From Armatimonadota bacterium (GTDB taxonomy: Bacteria; Armatimonadota; Fimbriimonadia; Fimbriimonadales; Fimbriimonadaceae): DNA of 64,000 nt. A program made the translations under genes and the position numbers. Shown in pieces: positions 33,944-46,501 of this stretch; position 1 is the stretch's first letter, and each line of letters begins with the position of its first letter. A model generated the notes under the pieces. That model was given only the letters and a program-made list of their open reading frames with translations, ran no database searches and was not told where the DNA came from. Where the stretch lies: the NCBI GenBank assembly GCA_016223145.1, contig JACRPN010000021.1:62001-126000 (forward strand), written 5' to 3'.

Positions 33944-35329
33944 ATGTCGCACACATTCCGTCCACGAAAAGGCGACGGCGGAGCTGGACAGCGCCGCCAT
34001 CGTTCACGCCAACGCGAGGGCCTGCCCAAGCTCGACTCCCAATCCGATCTGGAGCTTCTTCCCGAGCTCGATTACAACCAGCTCGACCAGATGTCGCCGG
34101 CCGACCTGGCGAAGATGGCCAAGAAGGCCAAGATCGAGCTCACCTCCGAGCGCAGCAAAGTGCTCGAAGCGCTGCTGATCCAGGCCAACTCCGACTTTGG
34201 GGCGCTCTACGCCCGCGGCATCCTCGAAGTCATGCAGGATGGCTGGGGCTTCCTGCGCCGCGAGAACTACGTGCCCTCGCCCGGCGACGTGTATGTGTCC
34301 CAATCGCAGGCCAAACGCTTTGGGCTTCGCGGCGGCGACATGGTTTTCGGCCAAGTCCGGCCTCCCAAGGAGGGAGAAAAGTACCAAGGCATGCTCCGCG
34401 TGGAGAGCGTGAACGGCAATGCAACGCAATCGGAAGAGATGCAGCGTCGGCGCAACTTCGACGACCTGACGCCTCTTCACCCCGATGCTCGCATCAAGAT
34501 GGAGACCGGAGCGGAGAACATCCTCGCCCGAGTTATCGACCTCATTTCCCCCATCGGCAAGGGCCAGCGCTGCGTGATCGTCTCGCCCCCCAAGGCCGGC
34601 AAGACCACAATCCTCAAAACCATTGCCAACTCAATCACCACCAACCACCCGGAGATCTATTTGATGGTCCTGCTGGTGGACGAGCGGCCCGAAGAAGTCA
34701 CCGATTTCCGGCGCTCTGTACGCGGCCAGGTCATCAGCAGCACCTTCGACGAGCCCGCCGAGAACCATATGCGCGTCGCCGAGCTATGTCTAGAGCAGGC
34801 AAAGCGACTCGTGGAGAGCGGCCGAGATGTGGTCATCCTCTTGGACTCGCTGACCCGCTTCTCGCGCGCCAGCAACCTGACGATCAACCCTTCAGGACGC
34901 ACGCTCTCCGGTGGTCTCGACCCCTCGGCGCTCTATCGGCCAAGGCGGTTCTTCGGTTCGGCGCGGAACATCGAAGAGGGCGGCTCGCTGACGGTCATCG
35001 CCACTGCGCTGATCGACACGGGCTCCAAGATGGACGACGCCATCTTTGAAGAATTCAAGGGCACCGGCAACAGCGAAATCGTGCTCGACCGCGACCTCGC
35101 CGAGCGCCGCATCTGGCCCGCCGTGGACGTGCGACGCAGCTCCACCCGACATGAAGAGAAGCTCTTCCACAAGGACGAGCTCGAGGGCGTGGTCCAGCTT
35201 CACCGGCTGCTCGCGAACCAGCAAAACAGCTGGGAGGCGACCGATAACCTCATCAAACTGCTCAAGCGCTCGCCGAACAACCAGGCGTTCTTGGACGGGG
35301 TCGTACAACGCTTGAAGCCCACGGCGTAG
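33944..35329 (+). CDS. rho: Transcription termination factor Rho
   Basis: Hexameric RNA helicase that ends transcription. 461 residues from ATG 33944; an in-frame TTG at 33917 is less likely. A basic N-terminus ([18 protein letters not shown]) precedes the Rho_N helix set and the cold-shock-like RNA-binding domain [26 protein letters not shown]. Walker A is [14 protein letters not shown], Walker [15 protein letters not shown], the Q-loop/R-loop regions follow ([20 protein letters not shown]) and the C-terminus is standard. Given the scarcity of intrinsic terminators in this window, Rho may do much of the termination work. Confidence 0.95.
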   Translation: MSHTFRPRKGDGGAGQRRHRSRQREGLPKLDSQSDLELLPELDYNQLDQMSPADLAKMAKKAKIELTSERSKVLEALLIQANSDFGALYARGILEVMQDGWGFLRRENYVPSPGDVYVSQSQAKRFGLRGGDMVFGQVRPPKEGEKYQGMLRVESVNGNATQSEEMQRRRNFDDLTPLHPDARIKMETGAENILARVIDLISPIGKGQRCVIVSPPKAGKTTILKTIANSITTNHPEIYLMVLLVDERPEEVTDFRRSVRGQVISSTFDEPAENHMRVAELCLEQAKRLVESGRDVVILLDSLTRFSRASNLTINPSGRTLSGGLDPSALYRPRRFFGSARNIEEGGSLTVIATALIDTGSKMDDAIFEEFKGTGNSEIVLDRDLAERRIWPAVDVRRSSTRHEEKLFHKDELEGVVQLHRLLANQQNSWEATDNLIKLLKRSPNNQAFLDGVVQRLKPTA

Positions 35330-35402
35330 ACACATGTCACATTCCGGCGTTCATTAGCGGACTTCTATTGGGTGTGCAACGGCACGCTCAAGAAAGAGAG
35401 CT

Positions 35403-35987
35403 ATGAACACACGCGTCTTTGGGCTCGGGATTGCCGTTGGCGTCTCCACGATCGCGAGCGCAACCAACCTGAATTTCACCGGTACCTGCGATGACGCCTT
35501 TGCGGCCTACATCTCCACAAACGACTCCGTTCAGGGTACGCAGTTCGTGACGGACGACAATTGGTGGCCCTCGGTCGAAACCGGTTCAACGGCGTTAACC
35601 CCGAACGTCACCAATTACTTGCATGTGATGGGTTGGGACATCTATGGCGCTTCGTCTGCCATGATCGCCAGCCTAAGCCTCTCCGATGCCGGATTTCAGT
35701 TCGACAACGGCGGACAGACGCTGGACACAGACACCGTCTACTGGGGGTTGAGCACGACGGGCTGGGGAATCAACGACCTCATACCGACGGACTACGGCCC
35801 CAACGGCACCGGACCGTGGGGATCGATCAGCGGCGTAAGCGCGTCGGCGCGCTTCCTGTGGTCAGCCACATATGGCGTACCCGGGGTCTACCACCACTTT
35901 TCGGTTCGGATCACTCCGGTGCCGGAGGTGGCGAGTTGGATGGTTCTTGGCTTGTTTGCCGTCGGCCTCAGACGGCGCCGACGATAG
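35403..35987 (+). CDS. PEP-CTERM sorting-domain protein
   Basis: 194 residues, ATG 35403 with AAAGAGAG upstream. Signal peptide (VFGLGIAVGVSTIASA), a beta-rich mature part starting LNFTGTCDDAFAAYIS, and a C-terminal tripartite sorting signal: VPEVASWMVLGLFAVGLRRRRR without a canonical PEP but with VPE, a hydrophobic span and arginines. These proteins are cut and anchored by an exosortase; none is in the window. A second one lies at 51588-52154. Function unknown, probably extracellular matrix. Confidence 0.82.
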   Translation: MNTRVFGLGIAVGVSTIASATNLNFTGTCDDAFAAYISTNDSVQGTQFVTDDNWWPSVETGSTALTPNVTNYLHVMGWDIYGASSAMIASLSLSDAGFQFDNGGQTLDTDTVYWGLSTTGWGINDLIPTDYGPNGTGPWGSISGVSASARFLWSATYGVPGVYHHFSVRITPVPEVASWMVLGLFAVGLRRRRR

Positions 35988-36059
35988 GCACTCTGGGTCC
36001 GGCTTCGATTTGGCGCAGCCCACCTCCAACGGAAACCCCTCTGGAGGTACATTCACTTC

Positions 36060-39741
<3,682 letters not shown>

Positions 39742-39749
39742 AAGACAAT

Positions 39750-39791
39750 TATGGCATAGAATTTCAGAATGTTCTGAAACTACATGCCATA
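39750..39791. promoter_or_regulatory. Nested perfect palindromes upstream of the SRPBCC gene
   Basis: Outer arms TATGGCAT (39750-39757) and ATGCCATA (39784-39791) are perfect reverse complements. Inside them TTTCAGAA (39762-39769) and TTCTGAAA (39772-39779) are perfect reverse complements separated by 2 bases. The region is AT-rich, lacks a T-tract and lies immediately upstream of ATG 39741, so an operator is more likely than a terminator. The regulator is unknown. Confidence 0.6.
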
Positions 39792-39827
39792 CGCTGAGCC
39801 ATTTGCTGCGGAAATCAGAGGGTGGAC

Positions 39828-40778
39828 CTAGATGCGCGCGGCTCTGCGCGCGCCCAGACGCTTCACCGTCTCGTCGCCGATCACGCCGAGGAGAATCACC
39901 AATCCGATCACCGCAAACTCCAGCTGCGTGGCGATACCCAGGATGTTGATGGCGTTATAGAGCACCCTCACGATCGCCGTGCCGATCAGCACACCCAAAA
40001 TCGTGCCCGTCCCACCTCTCAGGCTGCACCCGCCCAGCACTGCCCCAGCAATCGCGTAGAGCTCATAGAAGTTGCCGTGGCCGCTGGGCTGGACGGAGTT
40101 CACGTCCAATCCGAAGATGATCCCGCCTATCCCCGCCAAGAGTGCGCTGATCATATAGGTCATCGTTACGGTGCGATCGGTGTTCACCCCGCTGTAGCGC
40201 GCGGCCTCCTCGTTGCCGCCCACGGCAAAGAGGTGCCTGCCGAACACCGAGAAGTTCAGCACCCAGCCCGCCAAGAGTGCCGTACCGATCAGCAGCACAA
40301 AAGGCATCGGAACGCCGAACGGCGCCCCCTTCGCGAGCAGTTTGAGGCCGTCATAACCGGTTCCATACCCCTGCGTGGCATCGCCCGTGATGTAGCGCGC
40401 CAGACCCCGGTAGACGAACAGCCCACACAGCGTGACGATGAACGGCTGGACCCGAACCTTGGTGATCAGCACCCCGTGGAGCCACCCAATGAAGAGCGCC
40501 AGGCCCAAGACGGCCAGCAGCGCCGGAAGCACCGGCCAGCCGCTCCCTACGAGCAGCATCGGCAGCAGCACCCCAGTGAGGCCCACCACCGACCCGATCG
40601 AAAGGTCGATGCCGCCGGTGATGATGACGAACGCCGCGCCGATGGTCAAGAGGCCGTAAAGTCCGGTCCACCGCGCGATGTTCGAGAGGTTGCCGACTTC
40701 CAGAAACTGAGGGTTCTTGAGCGCGGTGAGCATCACCACGGCCACCAGAATGCCGAAGATGCCCGCCACTCGCTTCAT
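39828..40778 (-). CDS. Ribose/sugar ABC transporter permease (RbsC type)
   Basis: Inner membrane permease of a carbohydrate importer. 316 residues from ATG 40778; 8-10 hydrophobic segments, with the RbsC signatures TGGIDLSIGSVVGLTGVLLPMLL, ALFIGWLHGVLITKVRVQPFIVTL, GVNTDRTVTMTYMISALLAGIGGIIFG and YELYAIAGAVLGGCSLRGGTGTILGVLIGTAIVRVL. It should work with the binding protein at 41176-42249. The ATPase (RbsA) that normally lies between or next to them is missing; a 397-base repeat-rich gap is there instead. Confidence 0.88.
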   Translation of the reverse strand: MKRVAGIFGILVAVVMLTALKNPQFLEVGNLSNIARWTGLYGLLTIGAAFVIITGGIDLSIGSVVGLTGVLLPMLLVGSGWPVLPALLAVLGLALFIGWLHGVLITKVRVQPFIVTLCGLFVYRGLARYITGDATQGYGTGYDGLKLLAKGAPFGVPMPFVLLIGTALLAGWVLNFSVFGRHLFAVGGNEEAARYSGVNTDRTVTMTYMISALLAGIGGIIFGLDVNSVQPSGHGNFYELYAIAGAVLGGCSLRGGTGTILGVLIGTAIVRVLYNAINILGIATQLEFAVIGLVILLGVIGDETVKRLGARRAARI

Positions 40779-41175
40779 AGATCTGCACTCCCACAAAGCC
40801 CGAAGGGGGCTGATCCCGAAGACGAATGCCTACGAACGCTGCATTGGCGCGCGGAAACGGCCGTCGCTGAGCCAACATCACCCGGACGGGACGTCTGCGC
40901 TATACCGGTTCTGGCAGATCCCAAAGGGATCTCAGAGAGGTGCCAGGGGTTGAGCGAAGCGAAACCCCTGGTTCGACGCCACCCCATTCCAGTCTCTGGT
41001 GACCCCAACGGGGTCAGAAGAGAGTAGCCAGGGGTTGAGCGAAGCGAAACCCTTGGCGGGTTCACTCCAACGCCCGCACCTCGCAAGAGGTGCCACCACT
41101 GCAGAACCCTGCCCCTCAACGGGTCTTCGCGAAGGCTCGCCGGCTGAGCGATCTCGGAGCGGGATGGACTCACGG
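40779..41175. other. Repeat-rich gap between binding protein and permease genes, where an ATPase gene would be expected
   Basis: 397 bases with no gene. It contains two tandem REP-like units and further short palindromes such as AAGGGGGCTGATCCCGAAG near 40803. A typical rbsA (about 1500 bases) could not fit. I see no recognisable ATPase remnant. Confidence 0.5.
40917..41056. repeat. Two tandem double-hairpin REP-like units
   Basis: Each unit has a first palindrome (GATCCCAAAGGGATC at 40917-40931; GACCCCAACGGGGTC at 41001-41015) and then a larger hairpin with arms CCAGGGGTT and AACCCCTGG around GAGCGAAGCGA (40943-40971; 41028-41056, one mismatch). Units repeat every 84-85 bases. No REP-associated transposase is in the window. 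Confidence 0.8.
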
Positions 41176-42249
41176 TCACTTCTCGGGCTTGCCACTCAGC
41201 TCGTCGATGATGCCGGCCTGGCGCTCCATTGCGTTCTGTGCGTCGATCTTGCCCACGAACAGCATCAGCTTGCCGCCGTTGGGCAGGGCTTCCTTGATCA
41301 GCTTGCCCGCCGCGCGGCCCGCACGATAGTTGTTGGTGCCGATGTAGCAAAGCCGCTTGCTGGCGGGGGCGTCGCTGTCCTGGGTGACCACGCTCATCAC
41401 ATCGCAGGCCTTGTTCAGCATGTCGACCTGGTTCTTCGGGTCCACCGGGCTGATGGCCATGCCGCTGATTTTCCTCGTAATCAGGTCTTCGACGATGCGC
41501 TGCTGCTCGGTTGGAGTGCCGTCCGCAGGCATCCTGAAGTCCACATTCACGCCAAGCTCACCCACGGCCTTGTTCACCCCTGCGCGGGCGATTTTCCAGA
41601 AGTCTGAGGCGTTGTTGGTGACAAAGGCAAAGCTCGCAGCGCCCACTTTGGCAGTCGGCGACGTCTCCCCGCTCTTCAGCCGCTCGGCAAGTTGGCCCTT
41701 AAAGCCCTCGACGTCTCCCTTCTTCAGGATTTGAATCGGGATGTCCATCACACCGTTCGCCGGGATGCCGGTTTTGTCGCCCTTTGCCAGCGAGGCCAGC
41801 AGCTTGACCGATTGGTAGCCAAACTCAAACGGCTGCTGCACGACCGTGCCCAGGATCGCCCCATCCAAGATTCCCTGAAGGGTGTCGGCCTCTTCGTCGA
41901 ACGCCACGATCTGGACCTTGCCCACCTTGTTTTGCCCTTGGACGGCACTCAGGATCGCCGGACCGTTATAGCTCCAGAGGCCCACCAGGCATCCGAGGTC
42001 GGAGTTGGCGGTCAGCGCGTCCTCAACGTTCTGCTTGGCCCGTGCACGGTCGGTGAGGTCGGTGCGGGTGTCGAGGATCGTCCACGCGCCGCACTTCACT
42101 TCGCCGGTCACACCGGTGATGGCAGCTTCCCTCCCGTCTTCCGGTGGTCCTGCCTCCTTCTCGATGATCTTGGGCGCTCCGCCCGAGCATCCAATGACGG
42201 TGAAGACGAAAAGAGCGGCGGCCAGCAGGCTCAGCGAAGCGGATTTCAT
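41176..42249 (-). CDS. Sugar-binding lipoprotein of an ABC importer, circularly permuted
   Basis: 357 residues, ATG 42249. Lipoprotein signal LSLLAAALFVFTVIGC ends in VIGC at residues 18-21. Residues 50-192 correspond to the usual C-terminal half of RbsB-type proteins: VKCGAWTILDTRTDLTDRARAKQNVEDAL, GLWSYNGPAILSAV, VVQQPFEFGYQSVKLLASLAKG. Residues 200-355 correspond to the usual N-terminal half: KVGAASFAFVTNNASDFWKIARAGV, RMPADGTPTEQQRIVEDL, ISPVDPKNQVDMLN, SKRLCYIGTNNYRAGR. The order is thus reversed compared with the family, with linker PIQILKKGDVEGFK...SGETSPTA joining the old C- and N-termini. The break lies between a C-lobe helix (MERQAGIIDEL) and the following strand. It may bind ribose- or xylose-like sugars. 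Confidence 0.85.
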   Translation of the reverse strand: MKSASLSLLAAALFVFTVIGCSGGAPKIIEKEAGPPEDGREAAITGVTGEVKCGAWTILDTRTDLTDRARAKQNVEDALTANSDLGCLVGLWSYNGPAILSAVQGQNKVGKVQIVAFDEEADTLQGILDGAILGTVVQQPFEFGYQSVKLLASLAKGDKTGIPANGVMDIPIQILKKGDVEGFKGQLAERLKSGETSPTAKVGAASFAFVTNNASDFWKIARAGVNKAVGELGVNVDFRMPADGTPTEQQRIVEDLITRKISGMAISPVDPKNQVDMLNKACDVMSVVTQDSDAPASKRLCYIGTNNYRAGRAAGKLIKEALPNGGKLMLFVGKIDAQNAMERQAGIIDELSGKPEK

Positions 42250-42343
42250 GGTGTTCCCTCAGTTCGGCACGCCCAGGGCGTGCCGCTATCCAACGGCATA
42301 TTACCGAAGCAGGGCATACTCTTTCGAATCCGGTCGGTGAAGC

Positions 42344-44683
42344 ATGGTGGGTCTCTCTGTTCTTGTCGCGTTGGCAATGGGGTATGGAGCTGTGGCGCCC
42401 CCTGATGAGGTGGCCCCAATCGCCATCGTTCCGGAGCCCGTGCAATGGGATCGCGCTGAAGGTTCCTTCAAGCTGGCCAAGGACACGCCGATCGTTGTTG
42501 CGGCCAACGAGTCTGGCGCTTATGGCGTGGCCTACACCCTTGCCGAATCGCTGAAGACCGGGCTGGGGGAAACGCCCAAGGTCCACGTCGGCGCCGTGAA
42601 CCCTCCGCCTCCCGGCGCGATCACGTTGACGACTTCAGGCGCGGACTTGACCCTGGGCGAGGAAGGCTACGAACTCAAGGTAACCGCCAATTCGGCGCTG
42701 GTGCGTGCGCCAACGGATACGGGGCTGGCACGAGGTATTCAGAGCCTGAGGCAGCTCTTGCCGCCCGAGTTTGAGGAGGGCAAACCCAGGGCCTCGTGGC
42801 AGATTCCCGGCATTTCGGTCCGCGATTGGCCCCGCTACCGTTGGCGGGGCATGCTGCTCGATTCGTGCCGCCACTTCTATTCCAAGGACTTCGTGAAGCG
42901 GGCGATCGACCTGCTCGCCTACCACAAGATGAACGTGCTGCACTGGCACCTCACCGAGGATCAGGGTTGGCGCATCGAGATCAAGAAGTACCCCAAACTC
43001 ACCGAGGTCGGTGCATTTCGCCAGGCGTCCGGCAACGACCAGGTCGGCGACCCCTTGCCGATTGAGACCGGTCTGAGAGCGGTCCATCCCGATCCTGGCC
43101 AACTCAAAGAATCTGGAAAGTACGGCGGTTTCTATACGCAGGCCGAGATCAAGGAGATCGTGGCTTACGCCGCAGCGCGCCGGGTGGCCATCGTTCCCGA
43201 GATCGAGATGCCCGGCCACGCCCTGGCGGCGCTGGCCACCTTCCCGGAGCTTTCCTGCACGGGAGGTCCGTTCCAAGTGGGCAACGAGTGGGGGGTGTAC
43301 TCCGACGTGTATTGCGCGGGGAACGACAAGGTTTTCGAGTTCCTTCAAGACGTGCTCAACGAGGTCATCGACCTCTTTCCTGGCACATACATTCACATTG
43401 GCGGGGATGAGGTGCCGAAGCAGCGCTGGCAGGCGTGCGCCAAGTGCCAAGCGCGCATGAAGGCCGAGGGACTCGCCGGCGAGCACGAACTCCAGAGTTG
43501 GTTCATTAAGCGGATCGACAAGTTCCTTACGTCGCGGGGCAAGCGGCTAATCGGGTGGGATGAGATCCTCGAGGGCGGGCTCTCCCCTGGGGCGACGGTT
43601 CAATCGTGGCGAAGCTTTGCTGGTGGGATCGCCGCCGCTCGAGCGGGGCACGACGTGATCATGTCGCCGACGAGCCACTGCTATCTCGACGCCCCGAACG
43701 AGTCCACGACCCTGGAGAGGGTCTACTCGTTCGAGCCGATGCCGGCCGAACTCGAAGCGTCGGGGGCCAAGTTCATCTTGGGGGGCGAAGGCAATCTCTG
43801 GTCCGAGCGCATCCCTCAAGGACGTTGGGATCGGCAGGCATTTCCCAGGCTCTCGGCGCTCTCGGAAGTGCTCTGGAGCCCGCGCGAGAAGCGCGTTTGG
43901 GACGACTTTGAGAAGCGTATCGACCCGCACCTGCGGCGGCTCTTCGGGATGGGCGTGCGCTACTACGTCCCGCCGCCGGTGTTCATCGACACGCCGACGG
44001 TCTTTACCGAGCGAACCACGGCTGCCTTCAAGGACCCCGTGAAGGGCGCTGCGCTCTTCTTTACACGGGACGGGAGCCTGCCTACGGCCCATTCCAGCCG
44101 CTACGCCGGCCCCATCGAGATCGCGGCTACAACGCGCCTTCGCGCGGTTGCGCTGTACCCCAACGGCGTTGCGAGCGAATCTGTCAGCCGGACCTTCCGC
44201 AAGGAGCCCTACCTCGACGCTTTGAGCCCGGCGCCAACGGTGGAAGCGGGGGTGGACGTCCGCTACTTCGAGGGCACGTGGCTGCGGATTCCCGAATTCT
44301 CCGCGATGACGCCCGCCGCTTCCGGCGTTGCTAAACGCGTTGGCCTCGAACTCCGGAAGCGGGACTTCGACTTCGCCCTCGAGTTCACCGGCTACCTGAG
44401 CGCCCCAGCCGACGGGATCTACACGTTCTTCCTCGAATCGGATGACGGGAGTGTCCTCTGGGTCGACGGCAAGCCAGTGGTCAACAACGATGGGATCCAC
44501 CCTCCAACAGAGCGCTCGGGGCAGGTAGCCCTGCGCAAGGGCTTTCACACCGTGCGAGTCGGATTCTTCCAGGGCTCCCAGGCTCTCGTACTGAACCTGA
44601 AATGGGCGCCTCCAGGCGGACAGAAATCTGGACTGGATTCGGCGCTCTTTCGGGCAGTCGCCCCCAGGGGCGGCCGCCGATAG
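42344..44683 (+). CDS. Secreted GH20 beta-N-acetylhexosaminidase with PA14 domain
   Basis: Releases terminal N-acetylglucosamine/galactosamine. 779 residues from ATG 42344; signal peptide VGLSVLVALAMGYGAVA. The GH20b domain is at about residues 28-155, then the TIM barrel starting YRWRGMLLDSCRHFYSKDFVKRAIDLLAYHKMNVLHWHLTEDQGWRIEI, with the catalytic Asp-Glu pair in YIHIGGDEVPK and IPEIEMPGHALA-like IVPEIEMPGHA. A chitobiase C-terminal-like domain (FTRDGSLPTAHSSRY) and a PA14-type module (YTFFLESDDGSVLWVDGKPVV) follow. Divergent from the sugar-binding protein 94 bases away, so its products may be its cargo. Confidence 0.92.
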   Translation: MVGLSVLVALAMGYGAVAPPDEVAPIAIVPEPVQWDRAEGSFKLAKDTPIVVAANESGAYGVAYTLAESLKTGLGETPKVHVGAVNPPPPGAITLTTSGADLTLGEEGYELKVTANSALVRAPTDTGLARGIQSLRQLLPPEFEEGKPRASWQIPGISVRDWPRYRWRGMLLDSCRHFYSKDFVKRAIDLLAYHKMNVLHWHLTEDQGWRIEIKKYPKLTEVGAFRQASGNDQVGDPLPIETGLRAVHPDPGQLKESGKYGGFYTQAEIKEIVAYAAARRVAIVPEIEMPGHALAALATFPELSCTGGPFQVGNEWGVYSDVYCAGNDKVFEFLQDVLNEVIDLFPGTYIHIGGDEVPKQRWQACAKCQARMKAEGLAGEHELQSWFIKRIDKFLTSRGKRLIGWDEILEGGLSPGATVQSWRSFAGGIAAARAGHDVIMSPTSHCYLDAPNESTTLERVYSFEPMPAELEASGAKFILGGEGNLWSERIPQGRWDRQAFPRLSALSEVLWSPREKRVWDDFEKRIDPHLRRLFGMGVRYYVPPPVFIDTPTVFTERTTAAFKDPVKGAALFFTRDGSLPTAHSSRYAGPIEIAATTRLRAVALYPNGVASESVSRTFRKEPYLDALSPAPTVEAGVDVRYFEGTWLRIPEFSAMTPAASGVAKRVGLELRKRDFDFALEFTGYLSAPADGIYTFFLESDDGSVLWVDGKPVVNNDGIHPPTERSGQVALRKGFHTVRVGFFQGSQALVLNLKWAPPGGQKSGLDSALFRAVAPRGGRR

Positions 44684-45071
44684 GGCGACTCTTGAAAGGG
44701 GCCTAAACCAGGCGTCTCGCCCATTGCGGTTTCGTGAAGGCCGCCCGGATCCCCTCACCCGGTCCCGCAAAGCGCGGGATCTACGATTCGCCCGCCCACC
44801 GACCTCTCCCCGCCGGGAAGAGGTGGCTCCCAAGTTGACTGCCTTGGGCTTCCCGCCCGGGTAACTCTGCGCGGACCGTGCAAGCCAGCGGCCCGGGAGC
44901 CTCAGTCTACGTCACCCAGGCGTCTCGCCTGGGTGACTTCGGTTCAGGACTTGGGGTCCCCGAGCGCCAGGACAGCACCTCGCGACAGTCCCCAGCGGGC
45001 ATGCTTCACCCCAGAAAGCGAATCGGCCCGGCGAGAGACTCGCCGGGCCGATTCGCTTTAGCGAGGAGACC
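44684..45071. repeat. Repeat-filled intergenic region
   Basis: 388 bases without a gene. 44749-44830 is a diverged reverse copy of family A (CCCTCACCCGGTCCCGCAAAG and CACCGACCTCTCCCCGCC blocks). 44911-44937 is a perfect 12-bp stem with a TCT loop (arm GTCACCCAGGCG). 45015-45059 is a perfect 21-bp stem with a 3-base loop. Confidence 0.7.
45015..45059 (-). terminator. Perfect 21-bp hairpin after the 45072-46499 gene
   Basis: Arms at 45015-45035 and 45039-45059 are exact complements (inner part CGGCCCGGCGAG) with loop AGA. It lies 13 bases after the stop of the minus-strand gene. On that strand the stem ends in CTTTC rather than a long U-tract, so it is a terminator candidate or a repeat hairpin. 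Confidence 0.5.
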
Positions 45072-46499
45072 TCATTTCTTGTTGGCCGCGCCACCCGTCT
45101 CGGGTCCGGGCCGAGGGATCACGCCGCCCGGCTTGTCGGCTCGCAGCCCTGGCACCACGATCAGCTCGCCGGTCGAGGTGTTCTGCGTTTTGATCGGGAT
45201 GTAGTTCGCGGTAGCCACCACCGGCGTCTTGTCGAGCCATTCGCCCTGGCGCAGGAGCTGGTCCTTCGTGAGCTTGAGCCGGGCAAACACCACGCGCGTT
45301 CCTGGCCGGATGTCCTCCCTCAGGAAGTTCTTGTCCGTCATGCCCTCGCCGTTCCATCCGAACTTGTCCTGGATATGCGCGGCGGCGCTCCTGGGGTTGT
45401 AATAGAACTCGAGGTAGTACTCCTTCGACACGCAGGGGTACATCGTGGGGTCACGGCTCATGTCGATCTTGCGGTTGAACTGCTGGTGTTTCACAAACAG
45501 CCCGTCTTGCATCCATGTGAGGCCCTTGGGAGGATCGAGAATCACCTCCTTCGAATAGTCCCATTCCATGCCCGCCTCTTTGGCGCGCGGGAAGTCGGCG
45601 TCCCTCAAGACGAACCGGATTCGCGTACCGACCGGCAACACGTTCCAGGTGCCTGAAACACGCACGACACGAGACTCTTCCACGACCGCCTGGACGCTAA
45701 AGCCCACGTCGAAGGGCGGCTTGGTGTCGTAAGGGAATTTGTCGTAGCTCCCGTCGTTGCGCTCCTGCGCCAAGGTACCGCGCGTGGAAAGCCGGACCAG
45801 AAGGTTGTCGAGGTTGCCCTCGATGGTGTCCCGGTTCGTACGCGCCGCGTAATCGGCGGTTTCCTTCCAGAGCGTCTCCGCCTTTTTGAGCAAGTCGCCG
45901 TACCAGTCGATGGCGCCCTTCAGGTCGCCCGCCCGCTGAAGCGCCACGGCCTGCAAGTTGCGGCGGGCGTTCAGCATGTCTTCGCGCTTGTTGGCTTCGT
46001 TGAACCACTTGACCGCGTTCTCGTAGTCGTCGTCCACTTTGTTGAACCACATCCAGCCGGTCTCAAAGAACATCTCGTACGTGTCCGAGTTGTTCTCCGC
46101 GCCTTCCTTTCCAAGAGCCAGCGCGTAAGGGATGTAGCGGCGGTCTGAGCGGCTCTCTTCGTCGGTGAAGTTGTAGCCCAGGTGCCACATGCCTGTCGCG
46201 TAGACGTCCACGTAGTGCGGATCGAGCCAGGTGACCATGCGGATGATCGGCAAGATCGCATCATAGTCGCCGCTCTCGAAGTAGGTGTCTCCCCGGACCC
46301 AAAGAATGCCTGCAAGGAACTCGCGGAACCCAAAAAGCTGCAGGAACATCAGCTCCGAGCTCAGCGCTGAGCCTCCCGAACTGGAGGTTTTGGGAAGGAA
46401 GTCCTTGATGTAGCGCGGCATCACCACGAAATTGCTGAACGCGCCCTGAAGCACCATGAGAACAGCAATCGCACCGAGCAGCTTCTTCTTCGAAAGCAC
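45072..46499 (-). CDS. Membrane-anchored TPR-like hypothetical protein of an ABC exporter operon
   Basis: 475 residues from GTG 46499, two bases after the permease stop. N-terminal anchor LLGAIAVLMVLQGAFSNFVVM, then helical TPR-like repeats (GDTYFESGDYDAILPIIRMVTWLDPHYVDVYATGMWHLGYN and later DDYENAVKWFNEANKREDM ... LQRAGDLKGAIDWYGDLLKKAETLW) and a beta-rich C-terminal half ending in a proline/glycine-rich tail. I do not recognise a named family. Operon position implies that it assists the ABC-2 exporter or is anchored with it. Confidence 0.65.
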   Translation of the reverse strand: MLSKKKLLGAIAVLMVLQGAFSNFVVMPRYIKDFLPKTSSSGGSALSSELMFLQLFGFREFLAGILWVRGDTYFESGDYDAILPIIRMVTWLDPHYVDVYATGMWHLGYNFTDEESRSDRRYIPYALALGKEGAENNSDTYEMFFETGWMWFNKVDDDYENAVKWFNEANKREDMLNARRNLQAVALQRAGDLKGAIDWYGDLLKKAETLWKETADYAARTNRDTIEGNLDNLLVRLSTRGTLAQERNDGSYDKFPYDTKPPFDVGFSVQAVVEESRVVRVSGTWNVLPVGTRIRFVLRDADFPRAKEAGMEWDYSKEVILDPPKGLTWMQDGLFVKHQQFNRKIDMSRDPTMYPCVSKEYYLEFYYNPRSAAAHIQDKFGWNGEGMTDKNFLREDIRPGTRVVFARLKLTKDQLLRQGEWLDKTPVVATANYIPIKTQNTSTGELIVVPGLRADKPGGVIPRPGPETGGAANKK

Positions 46500-46501
46500 C
46501 G

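Noticed and set aside
43547-44833. Long minus-strand frame opposite the GH20 gene
   Set aside because: Mirror frame of a clear GH20 enzyme, arginine-rich, no motifs.
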